This document shows, piece by piece, positions 15,519 to 24,216 of a stretch of 46,041 bases of DNA. This DNA comes from an uncultured Prevotellaceae bacterium (GTDB taxonomy: Bacteria > Bacteroidota > Bacteroidia > Bacteroidales > Bacteroidaceae). The notes under the pieces were generated by a model. That model searched no databases and was not told the origin of the DNA. It saw nothing but the letters and a program-made list of their open reading frames with translations. The DNA lies in contig CAMIYC010000005.1 of the NCBI GenBank assembly GCA_946402905.1, positions 1 through 46,041 of the forward strand. The letters are read 5' to 3'. Made by a program: the position numbers and the translations under genes. The number at the start of each line of letters is the position of its first letter. Position 1 is the stretch's first letter.

Positions 15519-17228
15519 ATGAAACTATTCAACAGAAACGACTCTGATCTCCTCTCGGCGATAGCCAATCTCTTCAGCGACGACAAAAACGTGATACGTC
15601 TCGCTGTCGTAGGGGCCACATCCAGTGGCAAGACCTACTTGCTGACAGACATCATCGGGGCTTTGTACCGCCTTGGGTATGTGCAGAAAGACAGGCTCGA
15701 GGATGCCTCGCTTCACCACTCCGTGCTCGAACTGATCGACGACGTGACCAATGCGCAGGGCGGGGTGCGCACCACCAAGGTGTATGCCTGCAGGGCGCAC
15801 AACCACTATGCCTCTGACTTCACCGGCACCGATAACCTGCATCTGGAGTTTCTTGATGTGCCGGGTGAGGTGATGACTCCTGAGTCGATCAGGATATTCC
15901 ATGCCGTGATGAAGTCGCTCATGGCTTGTACGGAGAAGATCTTCACCGAGACTGTCTGGAAAAACAAAAACAGCCGCAAGACCGTCAGACTCGTGGAATA
16001 CTATGAGGAAAACAAGGCCGACGCCACACGCCGGCAGACCCCTTCCGGCCCTGTGCTGCACGACCCCAGGCAGACGCGCCATCAGGTGTCGATGGAGGTG
16101 ACGCCCGACCTCACCGAACAAACAGTGCTGGAGGTATGGGCCAATGACTATATGAGCATCCAGCAGCGTAAGAACTATTACCGCCAGAGGGGATACCGGC
16201 CCGCCGACAGCAGCCGGGTGAGCGGGAAGAGCCTCTTCCAGCATTTCTTCCAGTATGACACCGACACGGTCATCAGCGCCATCGCCGACGCATGGAGGGT
16301 GCTCGATATCGACGGCAGGCTCGCTGGGGGAGCCACGGGCATGACCGCCACCACCCGCGACGCATTCCTCAGGGAGTATAAGACGCATTTCTATTTCCAT
16401 TACTATACCTTCTATGCCACCGACGTGGTGGTGTGCGACAAGTGCTGCGTGCCTGCCTCGGCAGGGTTGCAGAGCAGTCGCAACGACCATTTCTCGCAGA
16501 TGATGCACGCCCTCGTCTCGCTCACCTCGTATGTTGACATGAGGGAGCGCAAAAACTGGTACCTGGCCTTCAAGGGCATCGACGCTCTGATGCAAGAGCC
16601 GGTCTTCAGGGGGCTGTATGAGATGTCGGGCGCCAATGTCAATCTGGTGTATACTCATTTCGTCACACTGCTGAGGCTGGCTTCTCACAGCGGCCTGCTC
16701 AAGGATGCCAACCAGCTCTTGCCGTCATGTCCAAATCCCTTCGACGGCAAAGAGGAGATGACAGAGGCTCTCGCAGGAACAGAAGGACTGTCGGAGGAGG
16801 TGACCGACGAGTGCTACAGGCAGTATGAGACCGTCTGTGCCGATGTGCTCGACGGACTGCTCTTCAAGTCTCCGTCAGAGTATACCATGACCGGACCCTA
16901 CGACATCGATGAGCACGTGAGGCTGAGGGTGGCCGACTTCTCTCAGGCTGACCCCCAGAGGCTGGCACCGCACGGGGAGACAGGACAGCTGCTGCGGCTC
17001 CCGCCGCATGTCTATTTCACCGCCACGCCCATCGACGACCATTTCCATATCTGCGACCATCGGCAGGAGGACAACCAGACTTTCGAGGGGGCGGCGTCAA
17101 GGTACAACCAGCGCGCATGTTTCGGCACGCTGCAGCTCACGGTCAACCTGCTCCTGGAGCATGACCTTGCCATCGCACCTGAATATGACAACGCGGGGGG
17201 CATCCTCGCCTATTGCTATGGGCTGTAA
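15519..17228 (+). CDS. Soluble P-loop GTPase, double-GTPase type (partner 1)
   Basis: A 569-aa cytoplasmic protein without TM segments. Motifs: Walker A/G1 GATSSGKT (32-39), a G3-like FLDVPGE (D113-E117) after a predicted strand, and DVVVCDKCC (about 303-310), which may supply the NKxD-like specificity segment. The combination of G1 GxxxSGKT, DxPGE and a distal CDKC resembles what I recall as the first member of the paired DO-GTPase families described from comparative genomics of bacterial NTPase systems. The cluster's other GTPase (20999) is the natural partner. The remaining sequence is helical with no domain I can name. Probable role: a nucleotide-dependent switch acting on the cytoplasmic face of the SEDS/transpeptidase complex (inference). 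Confidence 0.75.
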   Translation: MKLFNRNDSDLLSAIANLFSDDKNVIRLAVVGATSSGKTYLLTDIIGALYRLGYVQKDRLEDASLHHSVLELIDDVTNAQGGVRTTKVYACRAHNHYASDFTGTDNLHLEFLDVPGEVMTPESIRIFHAVMKSLMACTEKIFTETVWKNKNSRKTVRLVEYYEENKADATRRQTPSGPVLHDPRQTRHQVSMEVTPDLTEQTVLEVWANDYMSIQQRKNYYRQRGYRPADSSRVSGKSLFQHFFQYDTDTVISAIADAWRVLDIDGRLAGGATGMTATTRDAFLREYKTHFYFHYYTFYATDVVVCDKCCVPASAGLQSSRNDHFSQMMHALVSLTSYVDMRERKNWYLAFKGIDALMQEPVFRGLYEMSGANVNLVYTHFVTLLRLASHSGLLKDANQLLPSCPNPFDGKEEMTEALAGTEGLSEEVTDECYRQYETVCADVLDGLLFKSPSEYTMTGPYDIDEHVRLRVADFSQADPQRLAPHGETGQLLRLPPHVYFTATPIDDHFHICDHRQEDNQTFEGAASRYNQRACFGTLQLTVNLLLEHDLAIAPEYDNAGGILAYCYGL

Positions 17229-17249
17229 GTCCGGAAAAAACTGACCATT

Positions 17250-20200
17250 ATGAGCTATACACTACAATACAAGGTGATGGGGTCGCTCACCGGGGAGATG
17301 GGCGATGGCATGCTGGCCTACACCGATGGGGTGTCGGCGGCTGCCGACATGCTCTGCACGTTGTTTGCCGACACTGCCGACCATGGATATGCCTCGATGT
17401 TCTTCCTGACCAACCCCGACGCAAGGCTCTATCAGACCGTGCACGTGCAACCGGCGCATGTGACCTTCCCGGGGCACGGCAGAGCATACACCACCAGGGT
17501 GGTCTATGAGACCTCGTTGGAGCAGATGGCACGCCCCGGCGTCAGCCTCGCACAGATGGTAGAAGCCCTTGACCGTATGCGGCTTTACGACCAGCGGCAG
17601 CCCGGCTGCAGTCCCCTGACGGTAGACGGCATGGTGGCACCACAGCCGCTCAGCGACGTGGAGACAAGACTCTATCAGTATATCGTCTATGGGATCATGC
17701 ACCAGAGACAGCTGTTCATACAACTGGGACCTGACGAGAGACTGGCTGGCGACCTGCTGAGGAGGTCGGCAAGGCTGAACGCGCTGTTGCGCGCCATCGA
17801 CCACCTGCCCCCGGAGGTCAGACCCTATGTCTCGATGGGATATGGCGTAGACAGTGGCAGCAGGGGCACCATCGCTCTCTTCGGACAACTGATGGTCATC
17901 GCACACCACGACGACATCTCACAATGGGGGAACGCATCGACCGAGGGCATGGTCATCGACTGGACCGGCGAACAGCCGCGTGGCGTCAACGCACGGAGGG
18001 CGTCGGAGTCCGAAGTGGCCCGGCTCAGACTGGTGGCACCGATGGTGCCGCTCTTCATCGGTGAGCGGAAACCCACCAGAGGACTTTTCTGCGACATGGT
18101 GGCCTCCATACCTCAAAATATAGACCGGGTGCTGGCCAAAAAACGCCCCGATGCCAACGACCGCCTCATATTGCTCACCGCCTGCAAGGGGGGCAAGGAC
18201 GTTTACCGGTATGAGGAGATGACTCGCCGCCTTCTCCAATCGGAGCAGGAACGGGCACAGGACGGACAGACACAGGACGGGCAGACTCCTGCTCCTAAGA
18301 CACGGCGGCGCAACCCTAAGCCCCTCACGGGAAAACTCGACAAGAGGTGGATGCAGAGACATCGCGGCAAACTGATGCTCGCCGTGGCGGTCGTGGTGGC
18401 ACTGGTGCTGGGCATGACCTTTTTCAAGCGATGCACGCAGGTGGGCAAACCGGCTGCTGGAGATATCTACGTGCCCAGCGCAGAGTCGGGATTTGTCGGA
18501 AAAACCAACGACCTGCTGGCACACCTCGTGGAGCGAGGCAACAGCGGATCCTATGCACAGATCAAACCTCACACGATAGAAGACCTCCAGCGCCGTTACC
18601 CCGGACTGGAGTTCACCCTTCCTTATGGCGAGAGCGCCGTAGAGGGTGGCAGGGCCGCCGACATACGGCTCGTGGGCATCAACCCCGACTCCATCTCCGA
18701 TCAGGCCGACCGGCGGTTTTATTTCAACAGTGATATCCCCTCGCTCCTGGAAAAACAGCGTGCCAACCTGGGCGAACGCATGTTTCGTATCGCATTCGCA
18801 GAGGGCGACGCGCTGGTCATACAACGCATAGAGGTGGTGCCGGCCATGTTCAAGGTGGCACTCGTCAAAGATCCCTGGGTGGGCACCATCACCTGTGCCG
18901 GCAACTCTCTCTTCCCCGCCTCCAGCCATTGCTATGTGTCATGGGGCAAGTCGGTGCTCCCCTTGCGGCAGACCGCAGGACACCTCAGTGAGGGCGGGGG
19001 GCACAACAAGGTGTTCGTCGCCGACAGCCAGACGCATACCCTCCGAGGCACCGATGGCAAGGAGACCGACTATTGGCGGCTCTGCAGGGCCTATCAGGCG
19101 GATACCACCACGCTATGTATCAGATGGGACGGCAAGGAGGAGGAAATCTACCTGGAATATCTCGACGACCACCGGGTGCGTGTCCGACCCGTGGGCATGT
19201 ACTGCCAGCCTTATGACGACAACGGACCGATGGAGGCGCTCAGGCCGCTCTCCTCATCGGCGGGGGGACAGGTCTATTCGCTGGAGCATGATATCAAACT
19301 GGTCTTGTCCAGACAGAAAGACGCACAGAAAATCACCGAGGTGCTCATCAGCAGGCAGAATCCCATGCTCCGGCTGTCGTCGCTCATACATACCAGCGCT
19401 GGCAAGAGCAGGTATCAGATCTCGCCCGCCCTCACCGACAGGTTCACACAGCAGGTGCTCCGCGGACTCTCCAGCACACTGCGCAATACCGTTTATGCAG
19501 ACAGCATACACCTCAGCCTCGACCCCATGCTCTCCATGCAGATGGAGCGCGAACTCAAGGACTATTGCAGCACACTCAGACGCAGCGGCAGGTTTTATAA
19601 CGACGACCAGTGGGAACTGTCGATGACCGTCATGGATATGGCCACGGGATGTGTCGTGGCGGCACCCTACTACAGGTCGGCCGACGAGGGCATCGACTAC
19701 GAACTGGCCATCAGCCGCAAAAACCCGGCATTGATGAGACGCTATGTGGGGTCGGCTTTCAAACCGCTCGTCGCACTGGCTGCTGTGCTGACAAAACCGC
19801 AGCTCGCACATCTCAACACCGTGGGGATGTACAGCCTCAAGCAGGAGACCATAAGACGCAAAGGACGGGGCACGGTAGGAAAGGCCATGTTCCTGGGCAA
19901 GGAGACTGACGCATGGTCGCTCTCACCGTCTACACAGTCGTTCTGGGGCGGATGCACGGGCATGAGACAGTTTCTGGCCGTTTCCGACGATGTCTATCCC
20001 GTGGCTCTTGTGGCCAAGGCTCTCAATTTTGGCGAGGGTGCGGGTAGCCCCTTCGTCTTCAAAAACCGGAATGTGCTCCTCCAGACCAATGACAACTTCT
20101 CCTGGGCGGGGTCTCGGTTCATGCACTATCTCGACAAACTCTATACCATTCCCGGACTGAAAGACTATATGGCCAACGACAGCCTGCAGATGGCCTATTA

Positions 20201-20927
20201 TACGTGGGACAATCTCAGGCTGAAAGCCACAGACCGCTTCGGACTGGACAATGTGAGCCCCGACCCCACACTGCTCTATTACGACATGCTCAATATGCCG
20301 GGGGCTACCATGAAGGGCGAACTGGTGCCGTGGATACTCGGACAGGGCAGCAACGAGTGGAACAGCCTGAAACTGGCCGAAGCATGGACCAGGATGCTCA
20401 CCAAGCGCAAGGTGGTAGCGTCGTTCGTCTCCACACAGCAGCCTCCTGATGTGGAAGACCTCTCAAAGGGGTGCGACACCAAGGCCTGGAACGACTTCTT
20501 GACAGCACTGCGAGACGCACAACGCAACTCTCCGCGGTTGCTCACACCGATGTACAACCAGGTGGCGCAGCTCAACCGCGATGAGCATATCGCCGACTCG
20601 TTGCTGCTGTTCTCCAAGACCGGCACGCCCGACAACTATGCGAGGGAAGAATGGAAACGGATTGCAGGCGGACCGCTGTGGCTCGATATGGGGCTCTACT
20701 GCATGGCCCTCATGCCCAAAAGCGGATTCCAGGCGGTGATGAAAGGGCAGCAGACCAGCGGACTGATGTGCGTAGTGAGGGTCACGAGAATCGTAGACCG
20801 AAAAGTTCATCCGCAGATTGCTGGCAGCGACAATGGTGTCACTTCGTCTGATGCCCGCAACTTCTTCTCGGCCAATTACGAGAGGCTCCGCCGGTTCTAT
20901 CAGATGACAAGGGAGTTGCTGGATTGA
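17250..20927 (+). CDS. Single-pass membrane protein with PBP-like transpeptidase domain
   Basis: A 1225-aa protein, roughly twice a normal class B PBP. Residues 1-370 are cytoplasmic and of unknown fold; the opening YTLQYKVMGSLTGEMGDG vaguely recalls N-terminal domains of GTPase-associated proteins. A basic linker leads to one TM helix (about 374-392). The periplasmic part ends in a region laid out like PBP2/FtsI: IHLSLDPMLSMQMERELK, VMDMATGCVVA, then SxxK in GSAFKPL (S835, K838), SDDVYP at the SxN position (S912, D914 instead of Asn), and KTGT (K1123-T1126). The nucleophile and KTG triad are present, so D,D-transpeptidation of peptidoglycan or a related acyl transfer is plausible. The Asn-to-Asp change may alter activity. 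Its gene starts 21 bp after the GTPase gene stop. Confidence 0.8.
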   Translation: MSYTLQYKVMGSLTGEMGDGMLAYTDGVSAAADMLCTLFADTADHGYASMFFLTNPDARLYQTVHVQPAHVTFPGHGRAYTTRVVYETSLEQMARPGVSLAQMVEALDRMRLYDQRQPGCSPLTVDGMVAPQPLSDVETRLYQYIVYGIMHQRQLFIQLGPDERLAGDLLRRSARLNALLRAIDHLPPEVRPYVSMGYGVDSGSRGTIALFGQLMVIAHHDDISQWGNASTEGMVIDWTGEQPRGVNARRASESEVARLRLVAPMVPLFIGERKPTRGLFCDMVASIPQNIDRVLAKKRPDANDRLILLTACKGGKDVYRYEEMTRRLLQSEQERAQDGQTQDGQTPAPKTRRRNPKPLTGKLDKRWMQRHRGKLMLAVAVVVALVLGMTFFKRCTQVGKPAAGDIYVPSAESGFVGKTNDLLAHLVERGNSGSYAQIKPHTIEDLQRRYPGLEFTLPYGESAVEGGRAADIRLVGINPDSISDQADRRFYFNSDIPSLLEKQRANLGERMFRIAFAEGDALVIQRIEVVPAMFKVALVKDPWVGTITCAGNSLFPASSHCYVSWGKSVLPLRQTAGHLSEGGGHNKVFVADSQTHTLRGTDGKETDYWRLCRAYQADTTTLCIRWDGKEEEIYLEYLDDHRVRVRPVGMYCQPYDDNGPMEALRPLSSSAGGQVYSLEHDIKLVLSRQKDAQKITEVLISRQNPMLRLSSLIHTSAGKSRYQISPALTDRFTQQVLRGLSSTLRNTVYADSIHLSLDPMLSMQMERELKDYCSTLRRSGRFYNDDQWELSMTVMDMATGCVVAAPYYRSADEGIDYELAISRKNPALMRRYVGSAFKPLVALAAVLTKPQLAHLNTVGMYSLKQETIRRKGRGTVGKAMFLGKETDAWSLSPSTQSFWGGCTGMRQFLAVSDDVYPVALVAKALNFGEGAGSPFVFKNRNVLLQTNDNFSWAGSRFMHYLDKLYTIPGLKDYMANDSLQMAYYTWDNLRLKATDRFGLDNVSPDPTLLYYDMLNMPGATMKGELVPWILGQGSNEWNSLKLAEAWTRMLTKRKVVASFVSTQQPPDVEDLSKGCDTKAWNDFLTALRDAQRNSPRLLTPMYNQVAQLNRDEHIADSLLLFSKTGTPDNYAREEWKRIAGGPLWLDMGLYCMALMPKSGFQAVMKGQQTSGLMCVVRVTRIVDRKVHPQIAGSDNGVTSSDARNFFSANYERLRRFYQMTRELLD

Positions 20928-20987
20928 GGGATTTTCGGAGTCCTCAGAGTATTCGGAGTCCTCGGAGCCCTCAGAGTTGTTTTTTTT
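20928..20987. repeat. TCCTCGGAG-type degenerate tandem repeat
   Basis: Variants of CGGAGTCCTCAGAG repeated four to five times between the PBP-like gene and the membrane GTPase gene, followed by a run of T. Confidence 0.7.
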
Positions 20988-20998
20988 AAAGAAAGAAA

Positions 20999-23191
20999 AT
21001 GAATAAGAAACTAAAATTTGCTTACGGATATGTGCTGGCTCTCGCCGCTTTGATGTTCATTTGCTATGTGGCGTTCATGGGCGATGTCTATCTCACCGGC
21101 GGCGACATGACCAAGGCCGCTGCCATCACGGCAGTGCTCGCCGCGGCATTGGCACTCGGGTGCGTATACCTGCAACGCGTCAAGGGCACCGCCGACCATT
21201 TCAAGCGCAATATCATGATCGAGAGGGCTCTGCTGCCATGCTTCGCCGCAGGGTGCCTGGTGGCGTTTGTGCCGTTTGCGCATTTCTGGACCGTCAGAGC
21301 CCACGAGGAGCAGATCGTCTCTCTGTTTCAGGAGTCTGTGACGGCGGCAAAAAACATGTTCGACGAGTATGACGACTACGCTCGACACCGCATCGACGAC
21401 TATCGCTACAGTCTCAACAGGTCGCTACGTTCGGGCAGACAGACGGCCGCAGGATTCAAGGCCAACACGCTCGGAAAAGTGAGTGGAGGCGATACCATCA
21501 TGAGAAACAATATGGTGAAAAGCCTGCAGCTGCAGTTACAGCCCGTCGGCAACGACAGCGTGAGAAACGAGGCCCTGCTCTGGCTCAGCAAGGCAGGGGA
21601 GGGCAACACGGTGTGGAACGTATTCCTGCTCGGAAATGTCAAGACCATCGACCAGGCGGTCACGGCATGGCACCAGTCGATGCAGGAGGCGGCAGACTTG
21701 CGGCTGTCTAATGAACCGAAGGCGGCTGCCGACACTGTCGGCGGCTATGCGGGAAACCAGTATCTCATAGCAAAGGAAAAACTCGCACAGGTCGGAGCCC
21801 TCTATCAGAAGATGCGGTTCCCCAGACCCGTCGCATGGCTGCTGGGACTGGTGTGCTTCGCGCTCCTCTTCCTGCCTTATCTCCTGCAGGAGAGGCATAC
21901 CAAGTCGAGGGAAAAACTGCCGTGGTGGAATGGACAGCATACACCTTCCGACACCGACCACGACTACGACAGCATACACCATATCGTGCTCTACAACGAG
22001 GTGTCCATACCCAAAGGAAAGGCTACGCCGCAGCATGCCTCGCGCTATGACATGCTCCGCGACCAGTTGGGCCAGGCCGATCAGCCCTATCAGTTGATAC
22101 AGACGATGATGGAGCAGCAGACGCTGACAACGGAAGACCTGCTGCAACTCTTGCACCTGGACTGCAACCTGCTCGACGCTGCCACCGTGAAACAGTGCAT
22201 CGACGACGGACTCTTCACCACAGACCAACTCATTGAGGCCAACGAGTTCGTAGACGGATTCGTCGACATGCTCGGCACGCCGATGAGAGACGTCCTGCCT
22301 GCCGACAAGCATATCGAGACGCTCGACGGGGTGAGCACTGAGTTCTACTTCTGGGGCATACCCTCGTCGGGCAAGACATGCGCCATCGGGGTGGTCATCA
22401 ACGCCGCACAGGAGGGCACCGTGGCCGACAGCGTCAGAGTGCTGGGCGACTGCCAGGGCTATGACTACCTCTCCGAACTGATGTCTATCTTCACTGGCAA
22501 CAGGGAGTGCTGCATACTGCCCGGACGTACACCCGTCGACGCTAATTTCGCCATGCGGCTCAATATGACCGATTATAAAGGAAAGGTGCATCCCGTCACA
22601 CTCATCGACATGGCGGGCGAGCTGTTCTGCTACCTCTACTGGCGGGAGCACAATCTCACTCAGTATTTCACACGGCAGCATGAGAGGGCTTTTGAGTCGT
22701 TCAGCAATATCCTGGTGGGCAACAGGACCAACAGCAGGAAGTTCCATTTCTTCATCATCGAGTATGGAGCGGAGAAAAAGAAATACAAAGGGCAGACTCA
22801 GGACGAATACCTCACCTGCGGACTGCGCTACCTGGAGCAGTCGGGGGTGCTGAGCGACGCCACCGACGGCATCTGTGTCATCGTCACTAAATACGACCAT
22901 GTGTTCACACGCATACAGGAGGACGAGGATATCAACAATCATCTCTCCGATTTCCTATACCTCAACTATGGTGGATTCCTTACGCTGCTCAGGCAGTATT
23001 GCAGGAAATATGAGATCGCAGGGGGCTTCATGCCCGACCCCGTACCCTTCACCATCGGCGAGGTGTGCTTCAAAAACTACTGCCGCATCTCCACGGAATA
23101 TGCCAAGGATATCGTCAAGATTATACTCCGTGAGTCGAAGGGATTCAGCAAAGGAAGACTCGCAAGCATCGAAGAAAAACTCAGGCAATAG
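20999..23191 (+). CDS. Membrane-anchored GTPase, double-GTPase type (partner 2)
   Basis: A 730-aa protein with TM helices at about 8-28, 38-58 and 78-97, a probably periplasmic helical region of about 180 aa, and a fourth TM at about 278-298. This puts the C-terminal GTPase domain in the cytoplasm. G1 is GIPSSGKT (453-460), G3 is LIDMAGE (D537-E541) and G4 is IVTKYD (T630-D633), a near-standard TKxD guanine-specificity motif. The layout (membrane helices followed by a small GTPase) and the neighbouring soluble GTPase suggest a heteromeric GTPase pair. I considered an IcmF/TssM-like protein, but there is no large periplasmic C-terminus and no type VI gene nearby. Likely role: coupling nucleotide state to the SEDS/PBP machinery across the membrane (inference). 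Confidence 0.78.
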   Translation: MNKKLKFAYGYVLALAALMFICYVAFMGDVYLTGGDMTKAAAITAVLAAALALGCVYLQRVKGTADHFKRNIMIERALLPCFAAGCLVAFVPFAHFWTVRAHEEQIVSLFQESVTAAKNMFDEYDDYARHRIDDYRYSLNRSLRSGRQTAAGFKANTLGKVSGGDTIMRNNMVKSLQLQLQPVGNDSVRNEALLWLSKAGEGNTVWNVFLLGNVKTIDQAVTAWHQSMQEAADLRLSNEPKAAADTVGGYAGNQYLIAKEKLAQVGALYQKMRFPRPVAWLLGLVCFALLFLPYLLQERHTKSREKLPWWNGQHTPSDTDHDYDSIHHIVLYNEVSIPKGKATPQHASRYDMLRDQLGQADQPYQLIQTMMEQQTLTTEDLLQLLHLDCNLLDAATVKQCIDDGLFTTDQLIEANEFVDGFVDMLGTPMRDVLPADKHIETLDGVSTEFYFWGIPSSGKTCAIGVVINAAQEGTVADSVRVLGDCQGYDYLSELMSIFTGNRECCILPGRTPVDANFAMRLNMTDYKGKVHPVTLIDMAGELFCYLYWREHNLTQYFTRQHERAFESFSNILVGNRTNSRKFHFFIIEYGAEKKKYKGQTQDEYLTCGLRYLEQSGVLSDATDGICVIVTKYDHVFTRIQEDEDINNHLSDFLYLNYGGFLTLLRQYCRKYEIAGGFMPDPVPFTIGEVCFKNYCRISTEYAKDIVKIILRESKGFSKGRLASIEEKLRQ

Positions 23192-23264
23192 CCACCTCCC
23201 ATTCACCCCATCACCCCCATCCACCCCATTCACCCCAATAACCCCATTCAACCCATTCACTCAA
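23192..23264. repeat. CCATTCACCCC-type degenerate tandem repeat
   Basis: About seven variants of CCATTCACCCC/CCATCACCCC fill the gap between the membrane GTPase gene and the next ATG at 23266. Confidence 0.8.
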
Positions 23265-23265
23265 A

Positions 23266-24180
23266 ATGAAACTCCAGCTATACCAACAGACCATCAGAAA
23301 CGGCGAGGATCACCAGCCGCTCTACAACGGTTCCGACGCCTCACGGGGCATCCTCGACATCCGAATAGGCGGACTCTTCACATGGCCGTCTTCTTACAAA
23401 GGCACCGTCACGATGCTGTCCTTTTCCGACAGCGGATTTTATGTCTATGTCATACAGCCGCTCTTCTCCAGGATCGGCGACTACAAGGCGCTGGTGCTCT
23501 TCGTGCCGCGCCAGTTGGCACGCACGGCGGCTCCCGGCCTTTCACGTGTGGTGGGAGCTCTGGCCGACAATTTGACCGCCGGGAAAGATCCGTCGCTCCT
23601 GGCTCCGCTCTTCAATAAGGATTATCCCGAGGAGAACTTGCATTTCGGGCCGGTCGCCAAGTCTGGCAGATATGCTTTCTGTCTCTATGGGGGGAAGTCG
23701 CCCCTTCAGGGACTGGACGCTGTCTTCGACGAGTCGGTCTTGCAAAAGCGGTTGATGCGACACGAGGGGGTATTCTTCCTCAGGGCGGATGACCGGAAGA
23801 TGATCAACGATGGCAAGATGGAGGATATCTCGCAACTGCCGCCTGACCGCCCGTCCCTGTCGTTATGGCTCCTGCAGGATGAGGCTTCGCTCACACCCTT
23901 CGCACAGACTCGGGAAGAGGGAAAGCGAAGCGGACAGAAAATAAAGAAGAAAAAACGCCTCTCCATGAAGTTTGTCGCAGGCTTGGTCGTAGGCTTGCTC
24001 TTGGGCGGAATGTCGGGATGGGTGGCCAAGGCATGGCTCACCGACGACGTCCTTACACAGCCCGACAATCCTCCATTACTACTCCCTGCCGATACCACCG
24101 ACGTGCTGGTGGAGGATTCGCTGCCTGCCGACGATACCCTGCGGCTTGACACGTTCCTCACAGAGGAGCAGACACTATAG
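23266..24180 (+). CDS. Single-pass membrane protein of the SEDS/GTPase cluster
   Basis: A 304-aa protein of no family I recognise. Residues 1-233 form a soluble domain, cytoplasmic by the positive-inside rule, since a very basic stretch (KIKKKKRL) precedes the TM helix at about 236-258. The remaining 46 residues are acidic, Pro- and Leu-rich and would be periplasmic. The N-terminal half is predicted alpha/beta with several hydrophobic strands (TVTMLSFSDSGFYVYVI, YKALVLFVP). The same single-pass layout with a large cytoplasmic domain is seen in the PBP-like protein. It may be an adaptor between the GTPases and periplasmic partners. It belongs to the cluster by strand, order and codon style. 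Confidence 0.75.
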   Translation: MKLQLYQQTIRNGEDHQPLYNGSDASRGILDIRIGGLFTWPSSYKGTVTMLSFSDSGFYVYVIQPLFSRIGDYKALVLFVPRQLARTAAPGLSRVVGALADNLTAGKDPSLLAPLFNKDYPEENLHFGPVAKSGRYAFCLYGGKSPLQGLDAVFDESVLQKRLMRHEGVFFLRADDRKMINDGKMEDISQLPPDRPSLSLWLLQDEASLTPFAQTREEGKRSGQKIKKKKRLSMKFVAGLVVGLLLGGMSGWVAKAWLTDDVLTQPDNPPLLLPADTTDVLVEDSLPADDTLRLDTFLTEEQTL

Positions 24181-24216
24181 GTGGGTTCTATTAATTCTCA
24201 ACACTTTGTATCATAA

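Noticed and set aside
21536..22942. Long minus-strand ORF opposite the membrane GTPase gene (also 15525-16688 minus and 36532-38514 plus opposite argS)
   Set aside because: These are mirror frames of GC-rich coding genes. The sense-strand proteins have clear motifs and the antisense ones do not.
20999..23191. IcmF/TssM component of a type VI secretion system
   Set aside because: No large periplasmic C-terminus and no sheath, Hcp, VgrG or baseplate genes nearby. The domain order and TKxD motif fit a small GTPase better.
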